Both the position numbers and the translations under genes were made by a program. A DNA stretch of 59,731 nucleotides, taken from assembly GCA_002493625.1 (NCBI GenBank), contig DKZK01000009.1, positions 12,160 to 71,890 of the forward strand, written 5' to 3'. The notes below the pieces were generated by a model. The model had not been told where the DNA came from. It searched no databases and saw only the letters and a program-made list of their open reading frames with translations. This DNA is from Lachnospiraceae bacterium UBA7076 (GTDB taxonomy: Bacteria; Bacillota; Clostridia; Lachnospirales; Lachnospiraceae). Of the stretch, positions 33,620-43,360 are shown one piece after another. How positions within the stretch are numbered: the first letter of the stretch is position 1; the number at the start of each line of letters is the position of its first letter.

Positions 33620-35479
33620 ATGAAATTCGATTATACATTTTTTGAGGACGAGGTCCGTGAAGGATTTTATGTATCCGGGATTATGAAAAGAGCGTGGGCG
33701 GCACAGCTTGAGGTGCTGGAGGAGATAGACAAGATTTGCAGGAAGCATAATATCACATGGTATGCATATGCGGGAACCCTGCTTGGAGCCGTGCGTCACG
33801 GAGGGTATATTCCGTGGGATGATGATATGGATATTATGATGTTCCGAAAGGATTTCGAGCGCTTTCGTGAGCTTGCAAGGGATGAGCTGCCACAGGGCTA
33901 CGTTATCATGTCAATGCACGAGGAGGAACCCTTCTATGAATTTCAGATGCGCATAGCAAACAGCCATGAATTGAGCCTGAATAAGGCTTTTACGGAAAAA
34001 TATCATCAGTGTTCTTTTGTAATTGGCATAGATATTTTTCCAATTGACAATCTTGCGCCAAGCGAGGAGGAGGAAGAAAAAAGGCGGGAATTGGCACGTG
34101 TCTGTATGTATACGGCGGAAAGCATTACTCCTGAAAATGAAGACACGGAGGAGACAAAATGTATTCTCAGCCGGCTTGAGGATTTATGCGATGTGAGGTT
34201 TGACGACAAAAAGCCGCTGAAGCAGCAGCTTTATGAATTGACAGAAAAAATATTCTGCCTGTACAACAGGTTTGAGTCGGCGGATGTGGCGATAATGTGT
34301 TATTGGGTTAAGGATCATATAGAAAAGTTTTCCCTGTCATGGTTTCAGGAGGTGACAATGCTGCCCTTCGAGGCTGCAACGCTTCCGGCTCCCATATTAT
34401 ATGATGAAGTACTTCGAAGTGAATATGATGATTATATGAAAATTGTAAAGGGTGGCGGCGACCATAATTATCCCTTTTTCAGAAGGCAGGAAGCATTTTT
34501 TAAGAAGAATGTGGAGGAATATCCCTTTGAATATCAGTTTGATAAAGGTGATTTATATTGCGGGGAACGTCTGCCGGCAAGAAGGTCAAAGACGGAAACG
34601 GAGCAGTTTATGGCACTTATGGAACGCGCCCATGGAATGATTGAGGATATGCTGTCATGTGGAAATGCGGAGGGCTGTCTTAAATTGCTTGAGGCCTGTC
34701 AGAGCCGGGCAATTCATACAGGGACATTGATTGAGGAGGATTACGGAGAGGGCAGCGTAACCGTCGGACTTTTGGAGGAATACTGCGAGCTGCTTTATGA
34801 GATACATGAGATGATTTCAGAGGAAAGTATTACAGAAAATGCATATGGTGTTATTGCGGAGACGCTTGAGGAAATACTTAAGAAGCTTGAGGAAAGCATA
34901 AAGCAGGAGGTTTTTAACAGGCGGGAGGTTGTGTTTATGCCATTTCGCGCCTGCTATTGGGAAACAATGGAGCCTGCATGGAGGGAAGCCTTGGAGCAGG
35001 GGTGCGATGTATCTGTGGTGCCCATTCCATATTACGAGAAGGACGCTATAGGAAAGATGACGGACATGCACTATGAGGGGGACATGCTTCCCGAGTATGT
35101 TCCGGTTACGGATTATGAGACCTATGATTTTGAAGGACGGCATCCGGATGTGATTGTTATACAAAATCCGTATGATGAGTGTAATTATACCATAAGTGTT
35201 CCACCCGCATTTTACTCAAGAAATCTGAGATTATATACGGAACAGCTTGTGTATATCCCGTATTTTGTTATGGATGAGATAGAGGATGACGATGAAAAAG
35301 GGCTTTTCAACATGAGATATTTCTGTACCGTGCCGGGAGTTGTATGTGCGGATAAGGTAGTGGTACAGTCGGAACAGATGAGGAAGCGGTACATAGAATG
35401 TCTGACAGCCTTTGCAGGGGAAGACACGAAGCAGATATGGGAAAATAAAATTTTTGCGAAAGGCGGAACGGTAATATGA
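33620..35479 (+). CDS. LicD-family transferase with C-terminal glycerophosphotransferase-like domain (copy 1)
   Basis: The protein has 619 residues. The N-terminal LicD domain (about 20-150, PF04991 type) shows GTLLGAVRHGGYIPWDDDMDI with the acidic cluster D67-D68-D69-D71; LicD proteins transfer phosphocholine or related phospho-groups from a CDP/CMP donor to sugars. The C-terminal ~190 residues (FMPFRACYWETMEPAW, VVPIPYYEKDA, QNPYDECNYTISVPP, CTVPGVVCADKVVVQSEQM) form a domain related to the N-terminal part of CDP-glycerol glycerophosphotransferase-like proteins of Lachnospiraceae. It is cytosolic. Copy 2 follows 31 nt later and a third lies at 47292. With a phosphonate operon nearby, a CMP-activated phosphonate is a plausible donor (inference); phosphocholine or glycerol phosphate are alternatives. 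Confidence 0.8.
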   Translation: MKFDYTFFEDEVREGFYVSGIMKRAWAAQLEVLEEIDKICRKHNITWYAYAGTLLGAVRHGGYIPWDDDMDIMMFRKDFERFRELARDELPQGYVIMSMHEEEPFYEFQMRIANSHELSLNKAFTEKYHQCSFVIGIDIFPIDNLAPSEEEEEKRRELARVCMYTAESITPENEDTEETKCILSRLEDLCDVRFDDKKPLKQQLYELTEKIFCLYNRFESADVAIMCYWVKDHIEKFSLSWFQEVTMLPFEAATLPAPILYDEVLRSEYDDYMKIVKGGGDHNYPFFRRQEAFFKKNVEEYPFEYQFDKGDLYCGERLPARRSKTETEQFMALMERAHGMIEDMLSCGNAEGCLKLLEACQSRAIHTGTLIEEDYGEGSVTVGLLEEYCELLYEIHEMISEESITENAYGVIAETLEEILKKLEESIKQEVFNRREVVFMPFRACYWETMEPAWREALEQGCDVSVVPIPYYEKDAIGKMTDMHYEGDMLPEYVPVTDYETYDFEGRHPDVIVIQNPYDECNYTISVPPAFYSRNLRLYTEQLVYIPYFVMDEIEDDDEKGLFNMRYFCTVPGVVCADKVVVQSEQMRKRYIECLTAFAGEDTKQIWENKIFAKGGTVI

Positions 35480-35510
35480 AGACGGCAGGTTTAATAAACA
35501 GGAGGGTATA

Positions 35511-37373
35511 ATGAAATTCGATTGTACATTTTTTGAGGATGAGGTGCGTGAAGGCTTTTATGTATCCGGGATTATGAAAAGAGTGTGGGCGGCACAGCTT
35601 GAGGTACTGGAGGAGATAGACAAGGTTTGCAGGAAGCATGATATTACATGGTATGCATATGCAGGAACGCTTCTTGGAGCTGTGCGTCACGGAGGGTATA
35701 TTCCGTGGGATGATGATTTGGATATTATGATGTTCCGAAAGGATTACGACCGCTTTCGTGAACTTGCAGGGGATGAGCTGCCACAGGGCTACGTTATCAT
35801 GTCAATGCACGAGGAGGAAGCCGCATATGAATTTCATACGCGGATAACAAACAGCCATGAAATTAATTTTAGTAAGGATTTTACGGAAAAATATCATCAG
35901 TGTCCCTTTATAATGGGTGTGGATATTTTCCCCATTGACAACCTGCCGCCAAGCGGGGAGGAGGAAGAAAAATGGAAAGAGCTGGCATGGCTTTGTATGC
36001 ATGCGGCGGAGACCATTACTTCTGAAAACAAAGATACGGAGGAGGCAAAAGGTATTCTCAGTCAGCTTGAGGATTTATGTGATGTGAGGTTTGACGATGA
36101 AAAACCGTTGAAGCAGCAGCTTTATGAAATGACGGAAAAAATATTCTGTCTGTATAATGAGTTTGAGTCGGAGGATGCGGCGATAGCGTGTTATTGGGTG
36201 GAATATCATAAAGATAAGTATTCCCTGTCATGGTTCAAGGAAAAGACAATGCTTCCCTTTGAGACTACAATGCTTCCTGCCCCCATATTATATGACGAGG
36301 CGCTTCGAAGCAAATATGGCGATTACATGAAAATCGTAAAAGGCGGCAGTGATCATGATTATCCGTTTATCGTAAAGCAGGAAGCAGTTTGGAAGGAAAA
36401 AACAGGACTGGAATATCCTTTTGAGTATCAGTTTAGTAAGGATGATTTATATTGCGGGGAACGTCTGCCGGCAAGAAGGTCAAAGACGGAAGCGGAGCAG
36501 TTTATGGCACTTATGGAACGCGCCCATGGAATGATAGCGACCATGCTGCCGGGCGGAAATGTCGGGGACTGTCTTAAGCTGCTTGAGGCCTGTCAGAGCC
36601 GGGCAATTTATACAGGGACGTTGATTGAGGAGGATTACGGAGAGGGCAGCGTAACCGTCGGGATTCTGGAGGAATACTGCGAACTGCTTTATGAGATACA
36701 TGAGCTGATTTCAGAGGAAAGCATTACAGAAAATGCAGCTTATGTTATTGTTGAGAATATGGAGGAAATATTTAAGAAGCTTGCGGAAAGCATGAAGCAG
36801 GAGGTTTTTAACAGACGGGAGGTCGTGTTCATGCCGTTTCGTGCATGCTATTGGGAAACAATGGAGCCCGTATGGAAGGAAGCTTTGGAGCAGGGGTGCG
36901 ATGTATCTGTGGTGCCCATTCCATATTATGAAAAGGACGCCATAGGAAAGATGACGGACATCCACTATGAGGGGGATAGGCTTCCCGAATATGTTCCGGT
37001 TACGGATTATGAGACATATGATTTTGAAGGACGGCATCCGGATGTGATTGTTATACAAAATCCGTATGATGAGTGTAATTATACCATAAGCGTTCCACCT
37101 GCATTTTACTCAAGAAATCTGAGATTATATACGGAACAGCTTGTATATATCCCTTATTTCGTTATGGATGAGATAGAGGATGATGATGAAATAGGACGTT
37201 CCACCATGAGATATTTCTGTACCGTGCCGGGAGTTGTATGCGCGGATAAGGTAGTGGTACAGTCGGAACAGATGAGGAAGCGGTACATAGAATGTCTGAC
37301 AGCCTTTGCAGGGGAAGATACGAAGCAGATATGGGAAAATAAAATTTTTGCGAAAGGCGGAAAGGTAATATGA
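35511..37373 (+). CDS. LicD-family transferase with C-terminal glycerophosphotransferase-like domain (copy 2)
   Basis: This 620-residue tandem paralogue of the preceding gene has the same architecture. The first ~90 and last ~185 residues are almost identical to copy 1 (nine differences in the last 185), while about residues 110-310 differ much more, including the loop before the GDH motif. This mosaic suggests tandem duplication followed by gene conversion at the ends or selection for a new acceptor in the middle. The LicD acidic cluster WDDDLDI is intact, so activity is expected. The stop overlaps pseF by ATGA, so translation is coupled. Confidence 0.8.
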   Translation: MKFDCTFFEDEVREGFYVSGIMKRVWAAQLEVLEEIDKVCRKHDITWYAYAGTLLGAVRHGGYIPWDDDLDIMMFRKDYDRFRELAGDELPQGYVIMSMHEEEAAYEFHTRITNSHEINFSKDFTEKYHQCPFIMGVDIFPIDNLPPSGEEEEKWKELAWLCMHAAETITSENKDTEEAKGILSQLEDLCDVRFDDEKPLKQQLYEMTEKIFCLYNEFESEDAAIACYWVEYHKDKYSLSWFKEKTMLPFETTMLPAPILYDEALRSKYGDYMKIVKGGSDHDYPFIVKQEAVWKEKTGLEYPFEYQFSKDDLYCGERLPARRSKTEAEQFMALMERAHGMIATMLPGGNVGDCLKLLEACQSRAIYTGTLIEEDYGEGSVTVGILEEYCELLYEIHELISEESITENAAYVIVENMEEIFKKLAESMKQEVFNRREVVFMPFRACYWETMEPVWKEALEQGCDVSVVPIPYYEKDAIGKMTDIHYEGDRLPEYVPVTDYETYDFEGRHPDVIVIQNPYDECNYTISVPPAFYSRNLRLYTEQLVYIPYFVMDEIEDDDEIGRSTMRYFCTVPGVVCADKVVVQSEQMRKRYIECLTAFAGEDTKQIWENKIFAKGGKVI

Positions 37374-38086
37374 GACTGGCAATTATTCCTGCCCGTGGCG
37401 GTAGTAAGCGCATACCCGGTAAAAATGTAAAAAAGTTTTGCGGGAAGCCCATACTTTCATATTCAATTGCTGCTGCAATTGGCAGCGGCCTTTTTGACGA
37501 GGTTATGGTATCAACGGAAAGCCCTGAAATTGCGGAGCTTGCGGTAAAGTACGGTGCATCCGTGCCATTTATGAGAAGCGAGGCGGCAAGCAGCGACTAT
37601 GCGTCGACGGATGACGTTATCAGAGAGGTACTTAAGGAATATGAGATAAGAGGCAGGCATTTTGATGTAATGTGCTGTATTTATCCCACGGCGCCGTTTG
37701 TGACTGCGGAAAAGCTGCGGGATTCCATGAAGGCTTTTGAAAAGGAAAATCAGCTTGCACTGCTTCCGGTTGTACGTTACAGCTATCCCCCTCAAAGAGC
37801 GTTTGTTATTAAGGACGGGCTTCTTACCTATCAGTTTCCGGAATTTATTAATTCCAGAAGTCAGGATTTGGAACCGATTTACCATGACTGCGGACAATAT
37901 TGTATTTACAGAATTGATGAGAATAATGGATTTTGTGCAGACCGCTTCAGTCCTTATATTGTATCTGAGCTGGAGGTGCAGGATATCGATAATGAGGCTG
38001 ACTGGAGAATTGCGGAGATGAAATACCGTACCATGCTTGAAATGGCGAAAAAAGGAGAATTGTATGGAGATACAAGAAATACTTGA
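37370..38086 (+). CDS. pseF: Pseudaminic acid cytidylyltransferase, PseF
   Basis: PseF activates pseudaminic acid with CTP to CMP-pseudaminic acid, the donor used by Maf. The protein has 238 residues and the CMP-sialic-acid-synthetase fold: MRLAIIPARGGSKRIPGKNVKKF (IPARGGSKRIPGKN binds CTP), VSTESPEIAELA, and the PTAPFVTAEKL loop. PFMRSEAASSDYASTDDV and EPIYHDCGQYCIY are close to PseF rather than NeuA. It overlaps the LicD copy 2 gene by 4 nt and the following glycosyltransferase gene by 23 nt. Confidence 0.92.
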   Translation: MRLAIIPARGGSKRIPGKNVKKFCGKPILSYSIAAAIGSGLFDEVMVSTESPEIAELAVKYGASVPFMRSEAASSDYASTDDVIREVLKEYEIRGRHFDVMCCIYPTAPFVTAEKLRDSMKAFEKENQLALLPVVRYSYPPQRAFVIKDGLLTYQFPEFINSRSQDLEPIYHDCGQYCIYRIDENNGFCADRFSPYIVSELEVQDIDNEADWRIAEMKYRTMLEMAKKGELYGDTRNT

Positions 38087-39431
38087 CGATTTATACAATC
38101 ATATTTTATGCGATTTTACAGACAGAAAATCCTGTGAGGCATGGAAAAATGCCAAGATGGAAAAGCAAACCGAACAGCCACATGCTGAGAGACCGTTTTT
38201 TTCCTATATGATGTGTGTATACAATGATACAAGTCTGCTGAATGCCGCAATTAATTCCCTGCTGAAGCAATCCTTTCCAAAATGGGAGCTGATTATACTT
38301 GATAACAGCGATAAAAATTATGCCGCGTGGGAAATGATTGAAAACGCCATGTATGCTGATGACAGAATACATGGCATAAGAGGAAAAGAAAATGTGGGTT
38401 GGGCTAAGGGTGCATCCATTTGTCTTTCGTATGTAAAAGGGGTTTATACCTCCTTTTTGGCGGCAGACGATTGTATCAATTTGGGAGCTCTGGATTACAT
38501 GTATGGTATTTGTGAGAAGGAAGCACCTGATATTATGTATGTGGGAATGGGAGCAACGGAGTATTCGGAGGGAAAAGCTGCGGTGACGGGTGGAAGAATA
38601 CCGCCAAGGAGGACGTGGACGCCTGAGAATAACCGTTCCCATGTGATTGCAGAAATCATGCGTGATACCTATTACAATTCTTTTTGTCATTATATGAACA
38701 TTTCGTTTTTAAGACAGCATAATATTGATTTTTTTGAGCCGTATTACAGCGATTGCGGAGGAATGACCGAGGCTATGGTACATGCGAAAAAAATGATTGC
38801 GGTAGACTATGTTGTATATTTCCTTACGAGAAATACCTCCCAGACTGCCGGGTGGTGGATTTGGGACGCCACATTTTTCAGAACCGCAGTACAGTGGAGA
38901 AGTATAAAAAATGTTTTTCTGCGGGAGAGCTTTGACGTAGAATCAGATATACAATATATAGCAGAGCGCATTATAAATAATGAAATCACGTCCATGCGGT
39001 CGCTGTGTCTTGGTCGCTGCCGCAACAAGTATATGAATAAAATAGATGTAAGCGGAACAGAAATTCTTGCGCAGCTGGAAGCAATTTTATCCTGTGATGA
39101 AATTATGGAAATGATGGCAATATCAGCAGGTATGTTTCCAAAGCTTCTTGAAAGTCTTGAGGCAATTGCCGACGCCGAATATGTTATGTACATGGAGGAA
39201 ATAGAAGAAAGCTGGCTGGCGCCGCTGCTTAAGCTTGCTTTATACGGGGAGAGCATTGACCCGCGTGGTCAGCTTGATTTGATGTCGTCATGGCTTATGT
39301 GTGATAAAAACAAAAGATGCGTGGGCTTTGAGTTTTTTTGCGCGCTGCTTAAACAGGGTGGGCGCGACATCATTGAGGAGTATGGAGAGAAGTATAAATA
39401 TATTGCAGAGAGATATAAAAGACTGATATAA
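38064..39431 (+). CDS. Family 2 (GT-A) glycosyltransferase
   Basis: The 455-residue protein has a GT2 domain at about residues 50-240: FFSYMMCVYNDTSLLNAAINSLLKQSFPKWELIILDNSD, then SFLAADDCINLGALDY, where the DD pair fills the DXD metal/UDP-sugar role. The C-terminal ~200 residues are helical and not recognised. No membrane segment is present. I start at ATG 38064 because AAAGGAG lies just upstream; this overlaps pseF by 23 nt. It probably adds a sugar to the flagellar glycan; donor and acceptor cannot be told from sequence. Confidence 0.82.
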   Translation: MEIQEILDDLYNHILCDFTDRKSCEAWKNAKMEKQTEQPHAERPFFSYMMCVYNDTSLLNAAINSLLKQSFPKWELIILDNSDKNYAAWEMIENAMYADDRIHGIRGKENVGWAKGASICLSYVKGVYTSFLAADDCINLGALDYMYGICEKEAPDIMYVGMGATEYSEGKAAVTGGRIPPRRTWTPENNRSHVIAEIMRDTYYNSFCHYMNISFLRQHNIDFFEPYYSDCGGMTEAMVHAKKMIAVDYVVYFLTRNTSQTAGWWIWDATFFRTAVQWRSIKNVFLRESFDVESDIQYIAERIINNEITSMRSLCLGRCRNKYMNKIDVSGTEILAQLEAILSCDEIMEMMAISAGMFPKLLESLEAIADAEYVMYMEEIEESWLAPLLKLALYGESIDPRGQLDLMSSWLMCDKNKRCVGFEFFCALLKQGGRDIIEEYGEKYKYIAERYKRLI

Positions 39432-39470
39432 TAAACGGGTGGAAGCAGAGGGTCAGGAGGTTGATGGAGT

Positions 39471-41438
39471 ATGCAGTGTTCATATGACGAGTTGTTGAAT
39501 AAAACAGAAGAATACATGAAAAGCGGTGATTGGGGCAATGGTCTTATACATGCCCGGGAAGCTGTTTCGAGAAATCGTATTTGCCTGAAAGCAAATTATA
39601 TGGAGGCCGTGTGCGCTGAAAACAGGAACGAGTGGCTTGAAAGCTACCGCTATTACAGCATTTTATTTAATTTGCAGCATATAGCAAAAAAGGAGCTTGT
39701 GCCGGAGGAGGAGCTGCTGGGTAAAATAAATGAAATTATGGATGAGGCAGTACGGCATCTGAATGAGCTGGAGTTTGGACAAAGGATTAAATATAAGGAT
39801 GATCTGCTTGATGTCAATGCTGAGGACAAGGATATTTGCCAGAATTATTTTATGCGGCATGAAAATGTAGAAAATTATTGGGGCATACACACATACTTTG
39901 GAAAGGAATACTACATAGGAAGGTATGGTTCATGGTTTCCGCATTATACGGAATCCGGCAATGTTGAAAACGGCGTTTTGTTAAAGTCAGAGATATATGA
40001 GGTGATCGGACAGGGCAGGTTTACCGTCATTGATGATAAATCAACAGATTTTCCGTGTGTGCTGCCGATTGTCACAAATACAGATGGAAAATTAAATACA
40101 ATTAAAGTAAAAGGGCTTAACAGCGGAAAGGACTGCAGCTTTTTGGATGGATATTCGAAAGCATACAGTTATCTTCGCCTTGAGGAAGCCGGTGAGATTA
40201 GGGCGGAGGAACCGGCCGTGTTTGGAAAGCCTGTACCATTGCATCACCGTGAGGGTAATAAAAAGCTTGTTCTGGGTATATTTATTGACAGTCTGAATTA
40301 TAAATTTATTCGTGATGAGGATTTAAAAACATATATGCCCAATACATTTGATTTTTTTAAAAAGGGCGTCATTTGCAATGAATATTATTCCGGCTCGGAA
40401 TTTACATATCCAAGCATTGCCTCCTACTGGACAGGGCGGCGCTCTACCGTGCATCAGATGTTAAATGTGGACGCCCATTATCCAATACCTTCAGATATGC
40501 CGCTGTTGTCGGAGCTTTTTCACGATAACGGATATTTTACGGCAAAAATCGGGGGCAATTATTCCGTTGCGCCTCAATATGGATATATAAGGGGCATCGA
40601 CAGATTTTTATACGGATATTCAGAGGCGGTATTTCACGTTGATGATGTTGTAAGTGAAACCATAGAGCATGTTAAGAGCTTTTCGGAAACAGATCAGTTT
40701 GTATGGATTGACATACAGGATCTGCACTATGTGGCAGGCTATTGGCCTATGCCGATTTCCGTGCAGGCGCATCTTCCTGTTAATGTCCGTGAGGTTGACA
40801 ACGAGGGTGGAAGCAGTCTGTATCAAACTCCAAGCCCTCACAGAAGAATGGTATATGGGGAACAGCTAAAGCATGTGGACAGTCAGCTGAAATATATATA
40901 CGATTACGTACTGGAAAATTACAGTGAGGACGAATTTGTTATTTCTTTGATTTCAGACCATGGAAATGGTTTTAACGTTGATGAGGGAAATTATTTTATC
41001 TGTGAGCAGAGGATGAATGTACCGCTTATGGTGCGTGGAGGAGAAGCGTCCCGGAGCATTTATTGTGACGAAAAAATGGAGACAGTAGATTATGCCCATA
41101 TACTGACAAGGCTTGCAGGTATTTCTGACAAAAGGCTTGAGGGAATGGACGGACAGCTTCCTGTGTTTTTTGGAGGAGAAAAAGAAAAGGAATATGTTTT
41201 TTCCCAGAGCCTGTTTCCAAACCGCAATTACTGCGCCATGATTTTAGGTAAGGACTATAAATTTTATATACAGTCAGCCGGGCTTGTGGATCATGAATGC
41301 AGGGTTTCACTTGAAAATGCTTATGCGGATTTGAGAAATGCAGAGGGAGAAAGCATAGAAGATGAGAAGCTTCTGGCAGACTGTATGGATATTGTTACCA
41401 AGTGGCTGGGTGATTTCAGAAAGGAAAAGGGTGCATGA
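39471..41438 (+). CDS. Sulfatase-fold (alkaline phosphatase superfamily) enzyme, cytosolic
   Basis: The protein has 655 residues. The N-terminal ~100 residues are helical and TPR-like; the catalytic part covers about 265-600. Metal-site signatures are IFIDSLN (D273) and LISDHGNGF (D496, H497). At the nucleophile position the sequence is TYPSIASYWTGRRST, with Thr312 where sulfatases have the formylglycine Cys. A Thr is used by phosphoethanolamine and glycerol-phosphate transferases of this superfamily. There is no signal peptide or membrane helix, unusual for those enzymes. The enzyme may transfer or remove a phospho- or phosphono-group on the nucleotide-linked or protein-linked glycan inside the cell (inference). 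It overlaps the next gene by ATGA. Confidence 0.75.
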   Translation: MQCSYDELLNKTEEYMKSGDWGNGLIHAREAVSRNRICLKANYMEAVCAENRNEWLESYRYYSILFNLQHIAKKELVPEEELLGKINEIMDEAVRHLNELEFGQRIKYKDDLLDVNAEDKDICQNYFMRHENVENYWGIHTYFGKEYYIGRYGSWFPHYTESGNVENGVLLKSEIYEVIGQGRFTVIDDKSTDFPCVLPIVTNTDGKLNTIKVKGLNSGKDCSFLDGYSKAYSYLRLEEAGEIRAEEPAVFGKPVPLHHREGNKKLVLGIFIDSLNYKFIRDEDLKTYMPNTFDFFKKGVICNEYYSGSEFTYPSIASYWTGRRSTVHQMLNVDAHYPIPSDMPLLSELFHDNGYFTAKIGGNYSVAPQYGYIRGIDRFLYGYSEAVFHVDDVVSETIEHVKSFSETDQFVWIDIQDLHYVAGYWPMPISVQAHLPVNVREVDNEGGSSLYQTPSPHRRMVYGEQLKHVDSQLKYIYDYVLENYSEDEFVISLISDHGNGFNVDEGNYFICEQRMNVPLMVRGGEASRSIYCDEKMETVDYAHILTRLAGISDKRLEGMDGQLPVFFGGEKEKEYVFSQSLFPNRNYCAMILGKDYKFYIQSAGLVDHECRVSLENAYADLRNAEGESIEDEKLLADCMDIVTKWLGDFRKEKGA

Positions 41439-42478
41439 TATCTTTCTGCATAATAGGGAAAAATGAGGAGCCGGTGCTTGATAAGTGTCTGTCGGCGCTT
41501 ACGCCTTACGGTTGTGAAATCATTTTTGTGGATACGGGCTCCACGGATAAAACACGTGAAATTGCCATGGGCTATACAGATAAGGTGTACGATTTCCCGT
41601 GGATCAATGACTTCAGTGCTGCACGTAATTTTTCCATAAGCAAAGCAGGCTGTGATTTTATTCTGCCTGTTGACTGCGACGAGGTTATAACGGATTTTGA
41701 TATAGAGGAGACAAAGCGGCTGATTAAGCTTTATCCCGAACGTGTAGGCAGACTGCTTCGCATAAATGAATTTACAAGAGAAAATGAGAATTTTCTTTCA
41801 AATGAGCGTGTGAGCCGTCTGTTTTGTAAAAGGCTGTATCATTATGAATGTGCCATCCATGAACAGCTTGTGAGAAATGATGGGGGAATTATACAATATT
41901 ATTCCATTCCCCTTACAATGTCTCATGGCGGATATGACGGCAGTCTGGAGATGAGAAGGGCAAAGACCACCAGAAACCGTGTCCTTCTGTTGGAGGAGCT
42001 TAAGAAAAATCCTCAGGATACATATATTTTGTATCAGATTGGAAAGACCTTTTACATGGAAAAGAAATATGAGGACGCGCTTTATTATTTTGACAGGGTA
42101 ATGGAGCTTGATGTTGATCCGAAGCTGGAGTATGTACAGGACTGTGTGGAAGGCTATGGGTACTGCCTGATTGAGACGAAGCAATATGAAAGGGCGCTTG
42201 GATTACTGGGCGTTTACGAGGAGTTTTCGTCGTCGTCGGATTTCGTTTTTCTTATGGGACTTATATATATGAACAACGGTATGCTTGACGAGGCGGTTGC
42301 CGAATTTACCAAGGCTACGGAAAAAACCATTGTAAGGGTCCAAGGTACGGACAGCTTTCGCGCAAATTATAACATAGGAGTCATATATGAGTGTGTGGGA
42401 GAGCTTGAACAGGCAAGAAGCTACTATGAAAAATGCGGAGCATTTCCACCTGCGCTGGAGAGATTAAAGGAGATATAA
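41435..42478 (+). CDS. Family 2 glycosyltransferase with C-terminal TPR repeats (SunS-like)
   Basis: This 347-residue protein has an N-terminal GT2 domain (MISFCIIGKNEEPVLDKCLSAL, FVDTGSTDKTREIA, FILPVDCDEVI with DCDE as the DXD) and a C-terminal tetratricopeptide region from about residue 190 (TYILYQIGKTFYMEKKYEDALYYFDRVMEL, DFVFLMGLIYMNNGMLDEAVAEFTKATE). The same combination occurs in SunS-type enzymes that glycosylate peptides directly, and in many Clostridia flagellar loci. It could start or extend a glycan on flagellin. The ATG overlaps the previous stop (ATGA). Confidence 0.82.
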   Translation: MISFCIIGKNEEPVLDKCLSALTPYGCEIIFVDTGSTDKTREIAMGYTDKVYDFPWINDFSAARNFSISKAGCDFILPVDCDEVITDFDIEETKRLIKLYPERVGRLLRINEFTRENENFLSNERVSRLFCKRLYHYECAIHEQLVRNDGGIIQYYSIPLTMSHGGYDGSLEMRRAKTTRNRVLLLEELKKNPQDTYILYQIGKTFYMEKKYEDALYYFDRVMELDVDPKLEYVQDCVEGYGYCLIETKQYERALGLLGVYEEFSSSSDFVFLMGLIYMNNGMLDEAVAEFTKATEKTIVRVQGTDSFRANYNIGVIYECVGELEQARSYYEKCGAFPPALERLKEI

Positions 42479-42480
42479 AT

Positions 42481-43359
42481 ATGGAGTTTGAAAAGGTATT
42501 TAAAAATCAATACGGATATTATGAGCTGAAAAAAAGACCTACTGCAGAGGAACGGCAGGCAGAATTTGAGAATGAATATTTTCAAAATTCCATGAGCAGC
42601 TACGAACAGCAATATGAACCTGCGGAGCTTGTGTTTTTTGAAAATAAACTGAAGCAAAAGCAATATTTAATAGAACAGCATGCCGGTGCCGGAGCAAAAA
42701 GATTTCTTGATATCGGGTGCGGGGAAGGCTTTGCCATTTCCCACTTTGACAAAGCGGGTTATGAGGTAACGGGAATGGATTACAGTCATTACGGCGTATC
42801 AAAGCATAACCCTCATATGGCGGATAAGGTTATATATGGTGATTGTTATAGATTAGTTGCGGACGCTGCAAAGGAAGGACTTAAATGGGATATAATCAAT
42901 ATGGACGCAGTGCTTGATATGGTTTTAAATCCCAAGGAGCTTATAGAAAAATGTGATGCAATTCTGGCGGAGGAGGGCATTTTCTTTATTAAGGTCGCCA
43001 ATAATTATTCTGATTTGCAAATTAAATTAATAAATGAAGGTAAATTGAAAAGAGATTACTGGCTGGATGAGACGGGGCATCCGTCTTACTTTAATAAAGA
43101 CGGGCTGATTGCTTTGTTTGATGACTGCGGGTACAGGTGTGTGGACTTTGTCGGAGATTCCTTTATTGATTTTAATTTATTGAATGAAAACACAAATTAT
43201 TATGAGAATAAATCTGTGGGAAAATCCTGTTACAGGGCTAAGGTTGAATTGGAAAATATGATGCATGAAAAATCTGTTGAGGATACCATTGAGGTTTACA
43301 GGCTGTTAGGGAAAATGGGTTACGGAAGGGAAATTATAGGAATTTTTAAGAGGAAATAA
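42481..43359 (+). CDS. SAM-dependent methyltransferase
   Basis: The product has 292 residues. The class I SAM-binding motif RFLDIGCGEGFAISHFDKAGYEVTGMDYS is at about residues 75-103, followed by WDIINMDAVLDMVLNPKELIEKC (motifs II/III). No metal or domain extension is seen. The substrate is probably a sugar of the flagellar glycan; the small C. difficile flagellin glycan, for example, is also methylated. ATG 42481 is chosen, 2 nt after the previous stop and behind GGAG; an upstream in-frame start would overlap the previous gene by 46 nt. Confidence 0.8.
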   Translation: MEFEKVFKNQYGYYELKKRPTAEERQAEFENEYFQNSMSSYEQQYEPAELVFFENKLKQKQYLIEQHAGAGAKRFLDIGCGEGFAISHFDKAGYEVTGMDYSHYGVSKHNPHMADKVIYGDCYRLVADAAKEGLKWDIINMDAVLDMVLNPKELIEKCDAILAEEGIFFIKVANNYSDLQIKLINEGKLKRDYWLDETGHPSYFNKDGLIALFDDCGYRCVDFVGDSFIDFNLLNENTNYYENKSVGKSCYRAKVELENMMHEKSVEDTIEVYRLLGKMGYGREIIGIFKRK

Positions 43360-43360
43360 T

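Noticed and set aside
37511..38690. Two open frames of about 195 codons on the minus strand
   Set aside because: They lie opposite pseF and the GT2 gene, which have clear motifs; the minus-strand products are Cys/His/Ile-rich without any domain.
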